Assembly (NCBI GenBank): GCA_036346255.1
Contig: CM070622.1
Coordinates: 15,898,751 to 15,962,750, forward strand
From: Ampelocalamus luodianensis
Taxonomy: Eukaryota; Streptophyta; Magnoliopsida; Poales; Poaceae
Length of the DNA stretch: 64,000 bases
Direction: 5' to 3'
The notes under the pieces were generated by a model, which worked only from the letters and a program-made list of their open reading frames with translations, was not told where the DNA came from and searched no databases. Below, one piece after another: positions 46,146-55,555 of this stretch (the stretch's first letter is position 1; every line of letters starts with the position of its first letter). The translations under genes and the position numbers were made by a program.

Positions 46146-47890
46146 TCAAGGAGATTCTATTTGCATCTCCTTTGCAACCTTCTCGCCAACCGACTGCATC
46201 TCTTCGATTAGCTTCTCTGCTTCAGATTCGGTGCAGTCGAAGTCGGCTTCAACAGAATGAGGATTAAGGGTAGGATCACGGGCCTTGAGTTTTGCTAAAA
46301 CAAAGCTTACAACCCCTTTAACCGCTTCCCTTATCGAATCATTCTGGTTGGTCTTCCGAGTAGACACCAGCTATTGCAGAGTACCGACCTATTCTCCAAT
46401 GGCACTCGTATGAGCAGACATCGTGTCGTCGCGAGGAGCAACCCTCCCAACGAAGTCCATCGAGTACATTGTTCAGAAGTGAGATATTATCTTGAAGATT
46501 GATCTTCATTGATTTCATCTCTCCCAGAGCGAGTCGAAGCCTCATGGAGTTGTTTTATTTCAATCAATCGATCCAAAAGAGTAAGGATTGATTAAATGAA
46601 ATGATTCTATGAGAAGATAAAACAAACCGATAGCAGGTAAAAGTTCTACTTACCAGCTAATTGAGAACCCAAGTTCTCAATTTTCTGATCTTTCTCCTTC
46701 GCGATGCGGGAGATTTCACGGACAACCGAGGACTTCTCCCGACCTCGATCCGAGAGCCCCACCTCCGGCAAGGGCCTTATTTTCGGCTTCTTTTTCTACA
46801 AAAGAATGAGAGTTTTTAAAAAAAATAGGGGGGACAAAGACCAAGATCAGAAGCAGTCGTAATTACACGTACTGTTTATTTTTTCCTGCAACCGCCGAGT
46901 TGCAGAGTTAGCCTCCTGAAGCTTCTTCAGGAGGTCGGCGACTTTATCTCTTAGCTTTTTCGACTCGGCTTTTTCAAAGTCGAGTGAATCAACCAAGGTT
47001 TTTCGTCACTCTTAAACCTTAAAAGGTAAAGGGAAGACATGAACACACTTAAACAAGCGGTCGTAAGTGTTTCTACGACCGATGAGTGGTCGTGAGTTAT
47101 TCTACGACTACCCCCTAGTCGTAAGTTTTTCTATGACTAGTACCAAGTCGTAAGCTCTTCTACGACAACCCTCTACGAGTACTGAACAAGTAATCAGAAC
47201 GATTACAAGAGTCGGTCACTCACCACCTCTCTACTTGCTCGCAGAGTACTGCCTTCTCTTGTCGAAGTTTGACAAGTTGCCGATTGTATTCGCAAATCGT
47301 AGCGACTTGCTCCACGGCTCTCTACAAGGGAGAAAAACGATAAGAGAAAGAGATAAAACTATAAGTGAGTATCGATGAATACTTACGTTCATATTTGACC
47401 AAGCAAACATGGACATTGTTCGTGATGGATCCTTCAGCCCATCCATCTCCTCGACTCGTTTCCACCAGACCCCCTCGGGTCGTTCATTGTTGAAAACATC
47501 CCCACAATTGGGAATGCTGCTGGGGTGTGGAACTCGGTCGCGAGATCGGTAGGCAAAAGATCCTACGATAGAGTCAGGGCCAAAGAAATCAGAGCAAAAG
47601 TTGAAGTACTCTTCTTCCTCTGACTCGGTGACGGGAACACCACCTGGAGGGCCGGAAGGAACGTCCTCGATAACCTCCTTACCGCAGGCGGTCAAAGACT
47701 CTCGCCGCCACCAACCTCCCAGATCTCCTCGAGGCCTCTGTCGTCCCCTCCTCAGTCTCTACGACAGCCTCGGTTGTCGTAGTGAATTCGACATCCTCAG
47801 CGGTCTAGCGACCTCGTGGCCATGCAGCTCTTCCGCAGGGAATAGTAGCCGATCTTCGCTACATCCGTAGTCACACCTCGCCACCGTGAA
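46146..47890 (-). pseudogene. Antisense gene of the gypsy element, 3' coiled-coil part
   Basis: Minus-strand segments resemble exons separated by short introns. One (47695 to about 47393) has ESEEEEYFNFCSDFFGPDS and PEGVWWKRVEEMDGL and is followed by a GTAAGTATTC donor. Others encode heptad-like Lys/Glu/Leu-rich stretches (EKAESKKLRDKVADLLKKLQ at about 46990-46930; SVGEKVAKEMQIESP at the end, 46146). The composition suggests a coiled-coil C-terminal region, as in proteins of the putative gypsy-type transposon family. Exon borders are only partly traceable and some frames contain stops. TCGTAAG hairpins fill one intron (47059-47166). Confidence 0.55.
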
Positions 47891-48217
47891 GGGTGACGGG
47901 CTCCTCCACCGAGCATCCTCAGGGCTCAAGACGTCGGGCTAAAATCACAATCATAAAAGTAAGTCAACTCGTAAAGACAAACAAGAAGTGCAGTTATTAC
48001 ACTTATATTTTTTACATACCTATGTGCACTGGACCTAACTCAGAACTTGGGAGCAACCTTCCTGATGGAAGATTTCTTCAATTTCTTCTCAACCATTGCT
48101 GGTCGAGAAGCACTCGGGACAACAGAGTCGCCTCCTCCGACTTCCCGGGTGGTCGAGATCGGCCACCACCCTAAGAGCGCTTCTCCTCGGCCTCGATCCC
48201 ACCGGCGGTGGTTTCCT

Positions 48218-48568
48218 TCACAAAGACATGAAGTTCTTCCAGTTCTCCTTTTCTAGATATCTTATGAAGCCACGAGAAGCTGAAACTGCGAATGACTTGT
48301 TGTCGTAATAGAAGAGTACCTTAACCTTGGGGACTTTACGCTTAAGGGCAAAGTCCTCTGCCTCTGCTTTCTTCTTCGCCGCAGCCATGTCCGTGGCAAA
48401 TTTAGCGAAAGGAGCAGGAGGAGCTGAACTTGAACCACCCTTATCGCCGACTTTTACCAGTCGACGCTTCTTGGATGGAGGAGACTTCGCTGACTCCGCC
48501 AGCGCAGTCGCCCCGATGACCACCAGATCGACTTCCTCGTCGTCTTGGCAGTTCTCCAAGCCAACTTT
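48218..48568 (-). CDS. Antisense gene of the gypsy element, middle exon
   Basis: Begins after a CAACAG acceptor (48570-48569) in phase 0, matching the GTAATC donor of the preceding exon at 48814. It reads KVGLENCQDDEEVDLVVIG, then a basic nuclear-localisation-like KSPPSKKRRLVKVGDK, then a Lys/Ala-rich segment. A possible further donor exists at KVPKVK|GTACTC; without splicing, the frame ends at 48218. The intron between this exon and the previous one (48569-48813) consists largely of TCGTAAG hairpins. Confidence 0.6.
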   Translation of the reverse strand, partial: KVGLENCQDDEEVDLVVIGATALAESAKSPPSKKRRLVKVGDKGGSSSAPPAPFAKFATDMAAAKKKAEAEDFALKRKVPKVKVLFYYDNKSFAVSASRGFIRYLEKENWKNFMSL

Positions 48569-48813
48569 CTGTTGAAAAAGAAAGAAAGTGGTCGTAAGAT
48601 CTTCTACGATCACTATCTGGTTGTTAGTAAGACCAGCTCAAAAGTCGTAAGCATTTCTACGACATTATCTAGTCGTAAGTTCTCTTACGATTACATTCGG
48701 TCGTAAGTTTTTCTACGATCAGTATCCAGTCGTATGTTTTTTCTACGACAAACCTATTGGTCGTATATCGTTTTACGACAGTAAAACGCCTAAAGACAAA
48801 ATCATTTGATTAC

Positions 48814-48935
48814 TCTTAGGCGCTCTTCTTTCTCCTCTGTGGTCAAAACCGTAAGGATTTGAGGAGCCATAATGTTGGCCGGATGCTTCTCGCAGATGAG
48901 CGTGACACGCGCGTCAACCTCCGCCTGCGGAAGAT
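48814..48935 (-). CDS. Antisense gene of the gypsy element, exon 2
   Basis: Short exon (122 nt) between a TACAG acceptor and a GTAATC donor on the minus strand. It continues exon 1 in phase (split Asp codon) and reads LPQAEVDARVTLICEKHPAN, IMAPQILTVLTTEEKEERLR. The phase consistency across both borders supports genuine splicing of this antisense unit. Confidence 0.65.
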
Positions 48936-49017
48936 CTGTACACATAAACAGTACGATTAGAAGACTAAATCAGGATTAACCAAGGACAGAACCAAAAGAG
49001 TAAGTTTTTCTACTCAC

Positions 49018-49747
49018 CGTCTTTATAATCTCTGGTTAGGTCGTCCTTTCCCGAGTACCTCCACATGGGAGGAACTCGTGCCTTCAAAGGACTGATCCGG
49101 CGCGTGATGAAGTCCTTCACCACGTGCCAACCGGTGAGCCCCTCTGACTTCAAGTCTTTGATAGCTTGAATATAGGGCGCTATCCAGTCGAGATTATCGA
49201 ATCGAGTCGGTGAAGGAGACCGCTTGGCGGCCTTTCCAGCGAATGAGAGGCTATCTTCTTTGGTAACCTCCCAGTAAAACCACTTCTTTTTCCACCCCGG
49301 CAATGATGACCGGGTAAACATCTGAATGTACTCCTTTGACTTACCGTCGTGGAGCTTCAGACCACAGCTACCGGCAATCCCGGCTTGATGAGCCATTCCG
49401 TAGTAATACTGGAAAAGCTCGAGATCCACCGGAATCCCCAGGTAGGCCTCACACAAGTACACGAACACGCTCAGCATTGTGATGGAATTAGGACCGAGAT
49501 TCACTAATTCCACTCCGAAGTGCTCAAGAACGAGTGTGAGGAAGGGGTGAGCGGGCAATCGGAGGCCGCACTCACAGTACGCCTGGAAAACTAGAATTTG
49601 GTCTTCCTCTCCCGACGGCCATTGCTGCTCATTCGCCACAATCCACTTTACGAGAAGTCCCTCGGGGATCTTCTCGGCGGCGACCAGAGCGGTCATCTTT
49701 GCATTATCCATCTCCGACTCAGCCCACTCAGAGACAATCTTAGCCAT
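49018..49747 (-). CDS. Antisense gene of the gypsy element, exon 1: putative gypsy-type transposon (Transposase_28) domain
   Basis: Uninterrupted 243 codons from ATG 49747 to a CG|GTGAGT donor at 49018. Diagnostic order: ECGLRLPAHPFLTLVLEHFG, VELVNLGPNSITMLSVFVYL, CEAYLGIPVDLELFQYYY, then SLPGWKKKWFYWEV. This is the pattern of the plant domain called Putative gypsy type transposon (Pfam Transposase_28), found encoded antisense in Grande/RIRE2-like elements. Despite the name, no catalytic residues are known to me and the function is unknown. The exon has no stop or shift, while gag-pol of the same element is riddled with both. Its transcription would start inside or near the 3' LTR and run opposite to gag-pol. 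Confidence 0.82.
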
Positions 49748-50294
49748 TTTCTCTCAAAGGCGGGAAGAATTGGATTTGGGAAAGCTCCAAGCAAGTGCAC
49801 AGAATCACCAGCGGTGGAAGAGACGAGAAAGCAACAAACTATTGGGTGAAAAGGTAAGAACCCTAAGTTTTACCTCCGCGGTCCGTTTTATAACCACACG
49901 CTTGGAATGAAACGCCGTGGGATCCCAACAGTCTCCACCGCCCGAATTGCTCTCGACGACGGACTTTTACTGCCTGCTCAAAGTCCCAAGACACTTTTCA
50001 CACCTCAAGCGAAATTACCGTCTTGACCCCCAGGCCAAATGCAAAGCCAATCGGAAAAGTTTTGCTTCCGATCATAAGGCCACGATCGCTCCGAGGTTGT
50101 AAGAAATTCTACGACTACCTTGCAATCGTAATATTCTTAACAAGTTACCTCGATCAAGCATATTTCTGGTCGAGAGAAACGTTTGTTGAAGAGTTTTTTC
50201 TTCAACGTTCTTCCTACGATCTCCTAATGGTCAAAAGATCATCTACGACCCTTCGGTCAAGTAAGCCATTTTCACTTGAAGCTGGGGGGCTAGA
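49748..50294 (-). promoter_or_regulatory. Leader/promoter side of the antisense gene and polypurine tract of the gypsy element
   Basis: The sequence before the antisense ATG is purine- and GC-mixed, with TTTATAACCACACG near 49889 (plus strand) but no clear minus-strand TATA box. A degenerate TCGTAAG unit lies near 50098-50130. At the plus-strand end AAGCTGGGGGGCTAGA (to 50294) is the polypurine tract before the 3' LTR. Confidence 0.5.
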
Positions 50295-51022
50295 TGACGA
50301 GGATCTAATAATCCTCATTTTATTATTCCATAATCATGTAATATGACGTCACATGGCATACCCCCTAATATTATAAGGGGAGAGCAAGTCAGGTAGTCGT
50401 AAGATCTCCTACGACTACCCCCCTAGTCGTAAGCATCTCTACGACTATGGTGTAATCGTAAGTCCTGCTACGATTACGTCCGGTCGTAAGCTTTTCTACG
50501 ACTACCCTTTGGTCGTAAGTTCTTCTATGACCAGCTCTGCCACGACTTCCTCTCGACTAACTGGGTCCACTCGTCAGAAGGCTCATTTAATAGTGGGAAT
50601 CTAAGCAGTCAAAATATGTAGTTATGCTTGATATAACTACAGATAATTCCCCACTATCTCTGACTGATAACTGTTTGACAGTATAGGGGGGTTACTACTC
50701 TGGTAATTACTCTTATTATTACGCTATAATGGGCGACTAATTAGCCTAGAACGACAACAACCACCACTGCGTAGTATAAATAAGTGTCTTTTAGAGATAG
50801 AGAGGAGGAGGCTTTTCTTTCTGGAAGAACAATGAGTAAGATCCTTGACGGACTGTAATCTAGATACCCAATACAAGAAACACAGGAGTAGGGTTATTAT
50901 TATCACCTGAGAAGGCCCGAACCTGTATAAAAATCCCCGTGTCTCTCTCGTCTGCGTGATCAATTGTGGAGACCCCCCGAATCAAATAATCTTTACGTAA
51001 GATCGGTTCTAAAACACCGTCA
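50295..51022 (+). repeat. 3' LTR of the gypsy element
   Basis: Starts TGACGAGGATCTAATAATCC and ends AAACACCGTCA. It matches the 5' LTR with scattered single-base differences plus one 31-bp unit missing. Five TCGTAAG hairpin units at 50394-50533 and the TAGTATAAATAAG box (50772-50784) are conserved. Confidence 0.92.
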
Positions 51023-51027
51023 GAGCT

Positions 51028-51669
51028 GATTCACAAACACAACACTTTGCGAAAAAAACTAGAGTTGTCGGAGGTGTTCGAAAATCTATACCTAAACAAT
51101 GACACTTAGAACAAGGATGTATGTAGAGCTATAGGTTGTACTCTTTTTTGTTTGCCAAGTTTTTCTCATGTTGAGTTTTTATGTGGTAAAGGTTTTAACG
51201 AGGCAACCATTTTAACATTAATAAATCTCTTTATTACATTTTCAATATGCTTGTCTCATTTTTTACAATTTTCATATCTATTTTTGAATTCTACACACTT
51301 TTCCCCCTGATTTTTGGGATTTTTTTCTAGATTTTTTTTTTATAATTTTCGGGCCTAACGGGCTAAGTGGGTTGGCCTTGGCCCACTATGCGAGACGGGC
51401 TCATGCTAGCCCGACCCGGCACGAATGACCTATGGGTCATGCCTGGGCTGCCTCCCTAGCATGTGGGCCGGGCCAGCCCGGCCCGTTTAACACGCGGGCC
51501 AGGATAGGCCGTGCCTAAATAGGCCCATACCGTGTCGGGCCAGGCGGCTCATGTGGTCGCTGGTAAAACTGGTCGGAAGACATGACAATTTTCCATGTGT
51601 CTAGTGGGAAAGCGGTTATCGGTGCATCTGGCAACTTTTGACAGGTAGCTAAAAGACATGGCGGTTTAA
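51028..51669 (+). mobile_element. Right part of the hAT relic
   Basis: 51028-51105 continues the transposase C-terminal tail interrupted at 33445 (LELSEVFENLYLNND is readable). 51330-51590 has the dense GGGCC/GGCCCG/GGCACG wording that mirrors 29650-29860 and 31877-32000, as expected for the opposite end. The precise terminus is not identified. Confidence 0.55.
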
Positions 51670-52961
51670 GGTCCTGTTTGGTACAACTCTAGATTCTCAT
51701 TTTTCAGATTCTGCTCCTGATTATCTGAGAATCCGCTTCTCTGAGAATCTGGAGCTGTCTGTTGAAAGTATTTGGCTGGTAGGTTGGCTCCAAAAACCAT
51801 ATGAGGGAGGATTAGAGGCAAATAGATCATGTTACCCCTGGTTGTAATACTTCAATTGTATTTGTGTCTTTCTCATATGTATTTGTACACAAATTATAGA
51901 ATTTTTCCCAAATTTGTTTAGACCATATGAATGTATATACGTTGTATTTGTACACAATGCTAGGTTACATTGCATTTACAATTCATGATGGAGTACAACC
52001 GTTGGCAAATAACGAATTGATGCACAACCATTGATTGTGCATAGGCAAATTTTGTATTGTTCAAGCTGCGATAGATGAAGGTGGACAAATATTGCCTTTA
52101 TATCGTATAAGTGTTCAAATGATAATTAATTGCTATTATGTACAAGTATTTGAATGCTAAATTGGGTCAGTCGGGCCATGCCGTGCCTAGTGTGCCTAAC
52201 CGGGCCTAACGGTACTAATCGTGCCCAGGATGCATATTTGGGGAAAATAGGTTGAAATCCTCCGTACTAGCATTCCTCAAAACAACCTCGCTTGGCAGTG
52301 ATATATTTCGATGGGAATCATATCCTCTAGCTTTGTATTGAGTATTGACAAATGCCTTTGTATTGATGAAGGCAGAGATACATAATACCTTGCCTTAGGG
52401 CTAATCTTCAACTTTGGATCTAAAACAAAGAGCTCAAATTGATCGCTACAGAGGCCACACAGCAGGCTTACCGACGATGCTACAGAGACCGCACGGTGGT
52501 ACAACGCCTCTCTCCGTCACATCTTTGCACTGCACTTAACTGTACATCTCTGCCTTTGTTAATCATAGACAGAGGACCTGGCTCCATTTCGAAGCAACTA
52601 AGGAGTGATATCTCTAAAATAGGCACTGAGCAATAGCATATATCCAATCCACACATCAAAATATATAGCACTATTTTCCAATAAAGATCTTTTTTACTTA
52701 CCCCCAAAAATTTTGAAGGCAACATTTGACACGATAATTTATCCTTCTTGTACATGGCAACACGTGGATGTAAAACCTAAATGGAAAAAGAATGGGTATA
52801 ATCTCAAGCTACTAACAGTGGCCACATTTCAAAGTACACATTTTTAACAGTGGCCACTACAAACAAAGTAAAAGGATCTGTTGGTATATAGCAAACATAT
52901 GGAATATTGTAACCTAAAGTAGCTCCTTCAATCTTGGACAACATCTCACATTGGATAGTTG

Positions 52962-53025
<64 letters not shown>

Positions 53026-54794
53026 TAAGATAAAAATATGTTCACTTTGCAACTAGAAAACACTCAATTACCTTGAACAATGTATGGTGTCGTCTTGAAT
53101 TCATGCTAGAAATTTAGGTGAAAGCTAATTAATGTCATAGCGGAGGAACTTTGCAGCAAGGAACGCAACCCCAAAGAAATGATGTGATGAGGTTTGAATC
53201 AAGCCAAAGAGAACTCCGAGCTCGCATTATTATAATAACTAAGAATAGTAGTTGGATGATATTAGAACAAGTGAACACTCAAGTAAGAGCTGGACAAACC
53301 ATCGATTAGTGAACTGTGTGCATGAAAAACAAGGGGATTTGTTTCATGCAACATGGCAAACTATTTCAGCAAGAGATGTTAAGGGTCCACCAAATAGCTA
53401 CATATTAAGCAGAAACAAACTAAACAAGCCATATGCAATGATCCTTACCACTGAATTTGCTTCATGATAACATTATCGAAGAGCCTTTTGCAGAATTTGC
53501 CATATTGCTAAATTCTAGCAATTAGACATGCCTCTTGAGATTCATACACCGATTCTTTCACCAAATAATGCTCCAGTGGCATATGCTATATGCCACTCCA
53601 GAAATTGTAAATGTCATTTCACCATGACAAGGTTGTTCTTGTGCCATAAATCTAATATCATGTAGGAAGATTTGAAGTTAGAATACAAGCAATGCTCCAT
53701 ATGACTGTCCTTACTAAAGATGAATCTAACCTTGTTAAGCACCATATTACATGAAAATGGCAGTGTCATTGTCAGTGAGGCACTATCTTTCGTAAAAGAG
53801 TGGAATTGTCCAGGGAACTTCTCTATGTAGAAATTCTAACTGACAAATTAATGATGGAACTACTAAGGCATGCAAACTTATATAAAATACAAAAGCACAT
53901 GGAAGTCTACGTAAAACAGAAAAATTGTTTAATAGTAAGGATACAAAGAGCAACAGCTGATTGATTACAAATAGTAACTATTGTTTCCATCATTATAAAC
54001 ACGAAAAACTTGAATGTAAGCAGCAATGCATGAGTAGGCTTTGGAAATAAGAGCGGGACGACACCTAGCTGGCTATCATGGTCACCATAGAACAACACCT
54101 TCAGTCTGCAAAAAGAGAGAAGCAAATGAAAGTCAAAGAACAGGAGGGGCTACCAAACCAAAGGGAGGGGCGGAGGAGAAATACGGCGACGACGAAAATG
54201 GCACTAGCAGGTAGGGTTGAGGAAATGGCGGACACCTAGTTTTTCCCCAACCGAAGGAGTGGATTAAAAGTAAGTGGAAGAGGCGGTTGCATGGTTTGGC
54301 GTCGGCGGCTGCGGGAAGGGGGACGACGCACGCACGGCGGGGAAGAGGAGGAGGCGAAGGGGGCGCGTCGCGTGGCCGGTGGCGGGGCGGGCGAAGAGGT
54401 GGGGGAGGGGGCAGTCATCACGAGGGGCTTAGGGAGGGAGGGGAGGTCGCCAGCACGCACCGTCACGCGAGAGGGGAATCGAGAGCCAGACGCAGAGGAA
54501 CGAAGGGGTATGCTCAAAGTGAGGCCACTCGGGAAGGATGGGATGGGGGCATTGAGGGGTATATGAGTGGCAGATTACGAGTAAATAAGTGCAACTACTA
54601 AGGGTGAACATGTTTTATGGGGTTGGATTCTCACGAGAATCTAAGGGAAGACTTTTTCTCCTTGCTAGTTCATTTTCGAGACAGCTCCTCGCAAGAAGCA
54701 GAATCAGGTCGTTTTGGGAAGCTAGGTGTTTGGTACTACTCCACTAGATTCAAACAAGAAGTTAGAAGTAGGAGCTGTACAAAACAGGGCCTAA
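51667..54794. mobile_element. Possible Harbinger-like element with TAA duplication
   Basis: The left end GGTCCTGTTTGGTACAACTC (from 51670) and inverted right end GGCCCTGTTTTGTACAGCTC (ending 54791) match at about 17 of 20 positions. TAA flanks both (51667-51669, 54792-54794). Subterminal GATTCTG/GAGCTGTCT words recur in inverted order. No transposase was recognised in the 3.1-kb interior. It could equally be two related MITEs whose outer ends happen to face each other. Confidence 0.5.
52270..54600. other. Interior of the putative Harbinger-like element: unassigned exon-like pieces
   Basis: A minus-strand GC-rich block (54560-54230) resembles a first exon or 5' UTR. A pyrimidine tract with TTTTTGCAG acceptor (near 54115) then leads into LKVLFYGDHDSQLGVVPLLF (about 54114-54050). 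That peptide looks like true coding sequence, but I cannot name its family. Continuation exons were not found. A (TA)n run of about 60 bases lies at 52964-53024. Confidence 0.35.
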
Positions 54795-55555
54795 ACATAC
54801 AAGTACTACTGCTAATAAAATTCCAACAAACAATGATCTTGAATACATGCCCAGAAACTATTCCTCTTCTAATATTGCCGACAAGAGGCGCCGCAAGTGG
54901 GTTGCTCCTGCTTGCCCCAAGAGGTGTGTGTTGTCCCATATTTGATTCGCCATCATCTACACTTAAAATTAGAACTATAGTTGCTGTGCAACATTAATAC
55001 CTATAAGTCTATAACTGGAAATAAAATGGATGTATTCATTATACATCTCTTCGTTGATGATCGGAATACAGCGTTCCCTATCGAACTTACTACGGGAAAT
55101 AATATGAGAACACTATCAAGAACGAAGACCTTTTATTGTTGCGGATACACTAAGTGTTTGTATAAAAATACAATGGGTGAAATGATCGTAATGACCGTGA
55201 TAAAAAAAATGTAAGAACTTAATAAATCAATCTATATAGTACATGGGCTACCTAATTATAGTTATTGAAGGGGTGACAGTTAATACAATTAAAAGCGTCT
55301 CTAATTTTCACGTACATTTTTCAGTACAGTCTTTTAGAGTGCCATAAATCTAAATTCAAGATTTTGAATAACATATCTCGAAACACTGTGGTTTTAGTAG
55401 CATATATCCAATTTTGCCATCATTCTCCCTCCCTCCGCGCAGCGCAACGCAACGCAACGCGCTAGCCTCGTCTCGTCGTCCTCCCCAAGCCGGACCCACC
55501 CAAACCGCGACCGCCTTTCCTGCTCCTTCTCCTGTTCAGTCCTCCCAGTTCCTCC
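54795..55555. other. Upstream region of the DNAJC8-like gene
   Basis: AT-rich until about 55420, then GC/TC-rich leader sequence with CGCAACGCAACGCAACG tandem words. No distinct TATA box. The last ~130 bases are probably 5' UTR. Confidence 0.45.

Larger units (their letters stand above)
33446..51027 (+). mobile_element. 17.6-kb Ty3/gypsy element, Tat lineage, with antisense gene
   Basis: Element 33451-51022 is flanked by GAGCT (33446-33450 and 51023-51027). It has two LTRs (759 and 728 bp), a primer binding site and a polypurine tract. The plus-strand order is gag, protease, reverse transcriptase, connection, second RNase H, integrase. An intron-containing antisense gene occupies the space between pol and the 3' LTR. 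The second RNase H and the extra antisense gene point to the Tat (Grande/Cinful/RIRE2/Retand-like) branch. Frameshifts and stops make gag-pol defective. A 4.6-kb solo LTR interrupts gag. The element itself lies in the hAT transposase gene. Confidence 0.9.
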
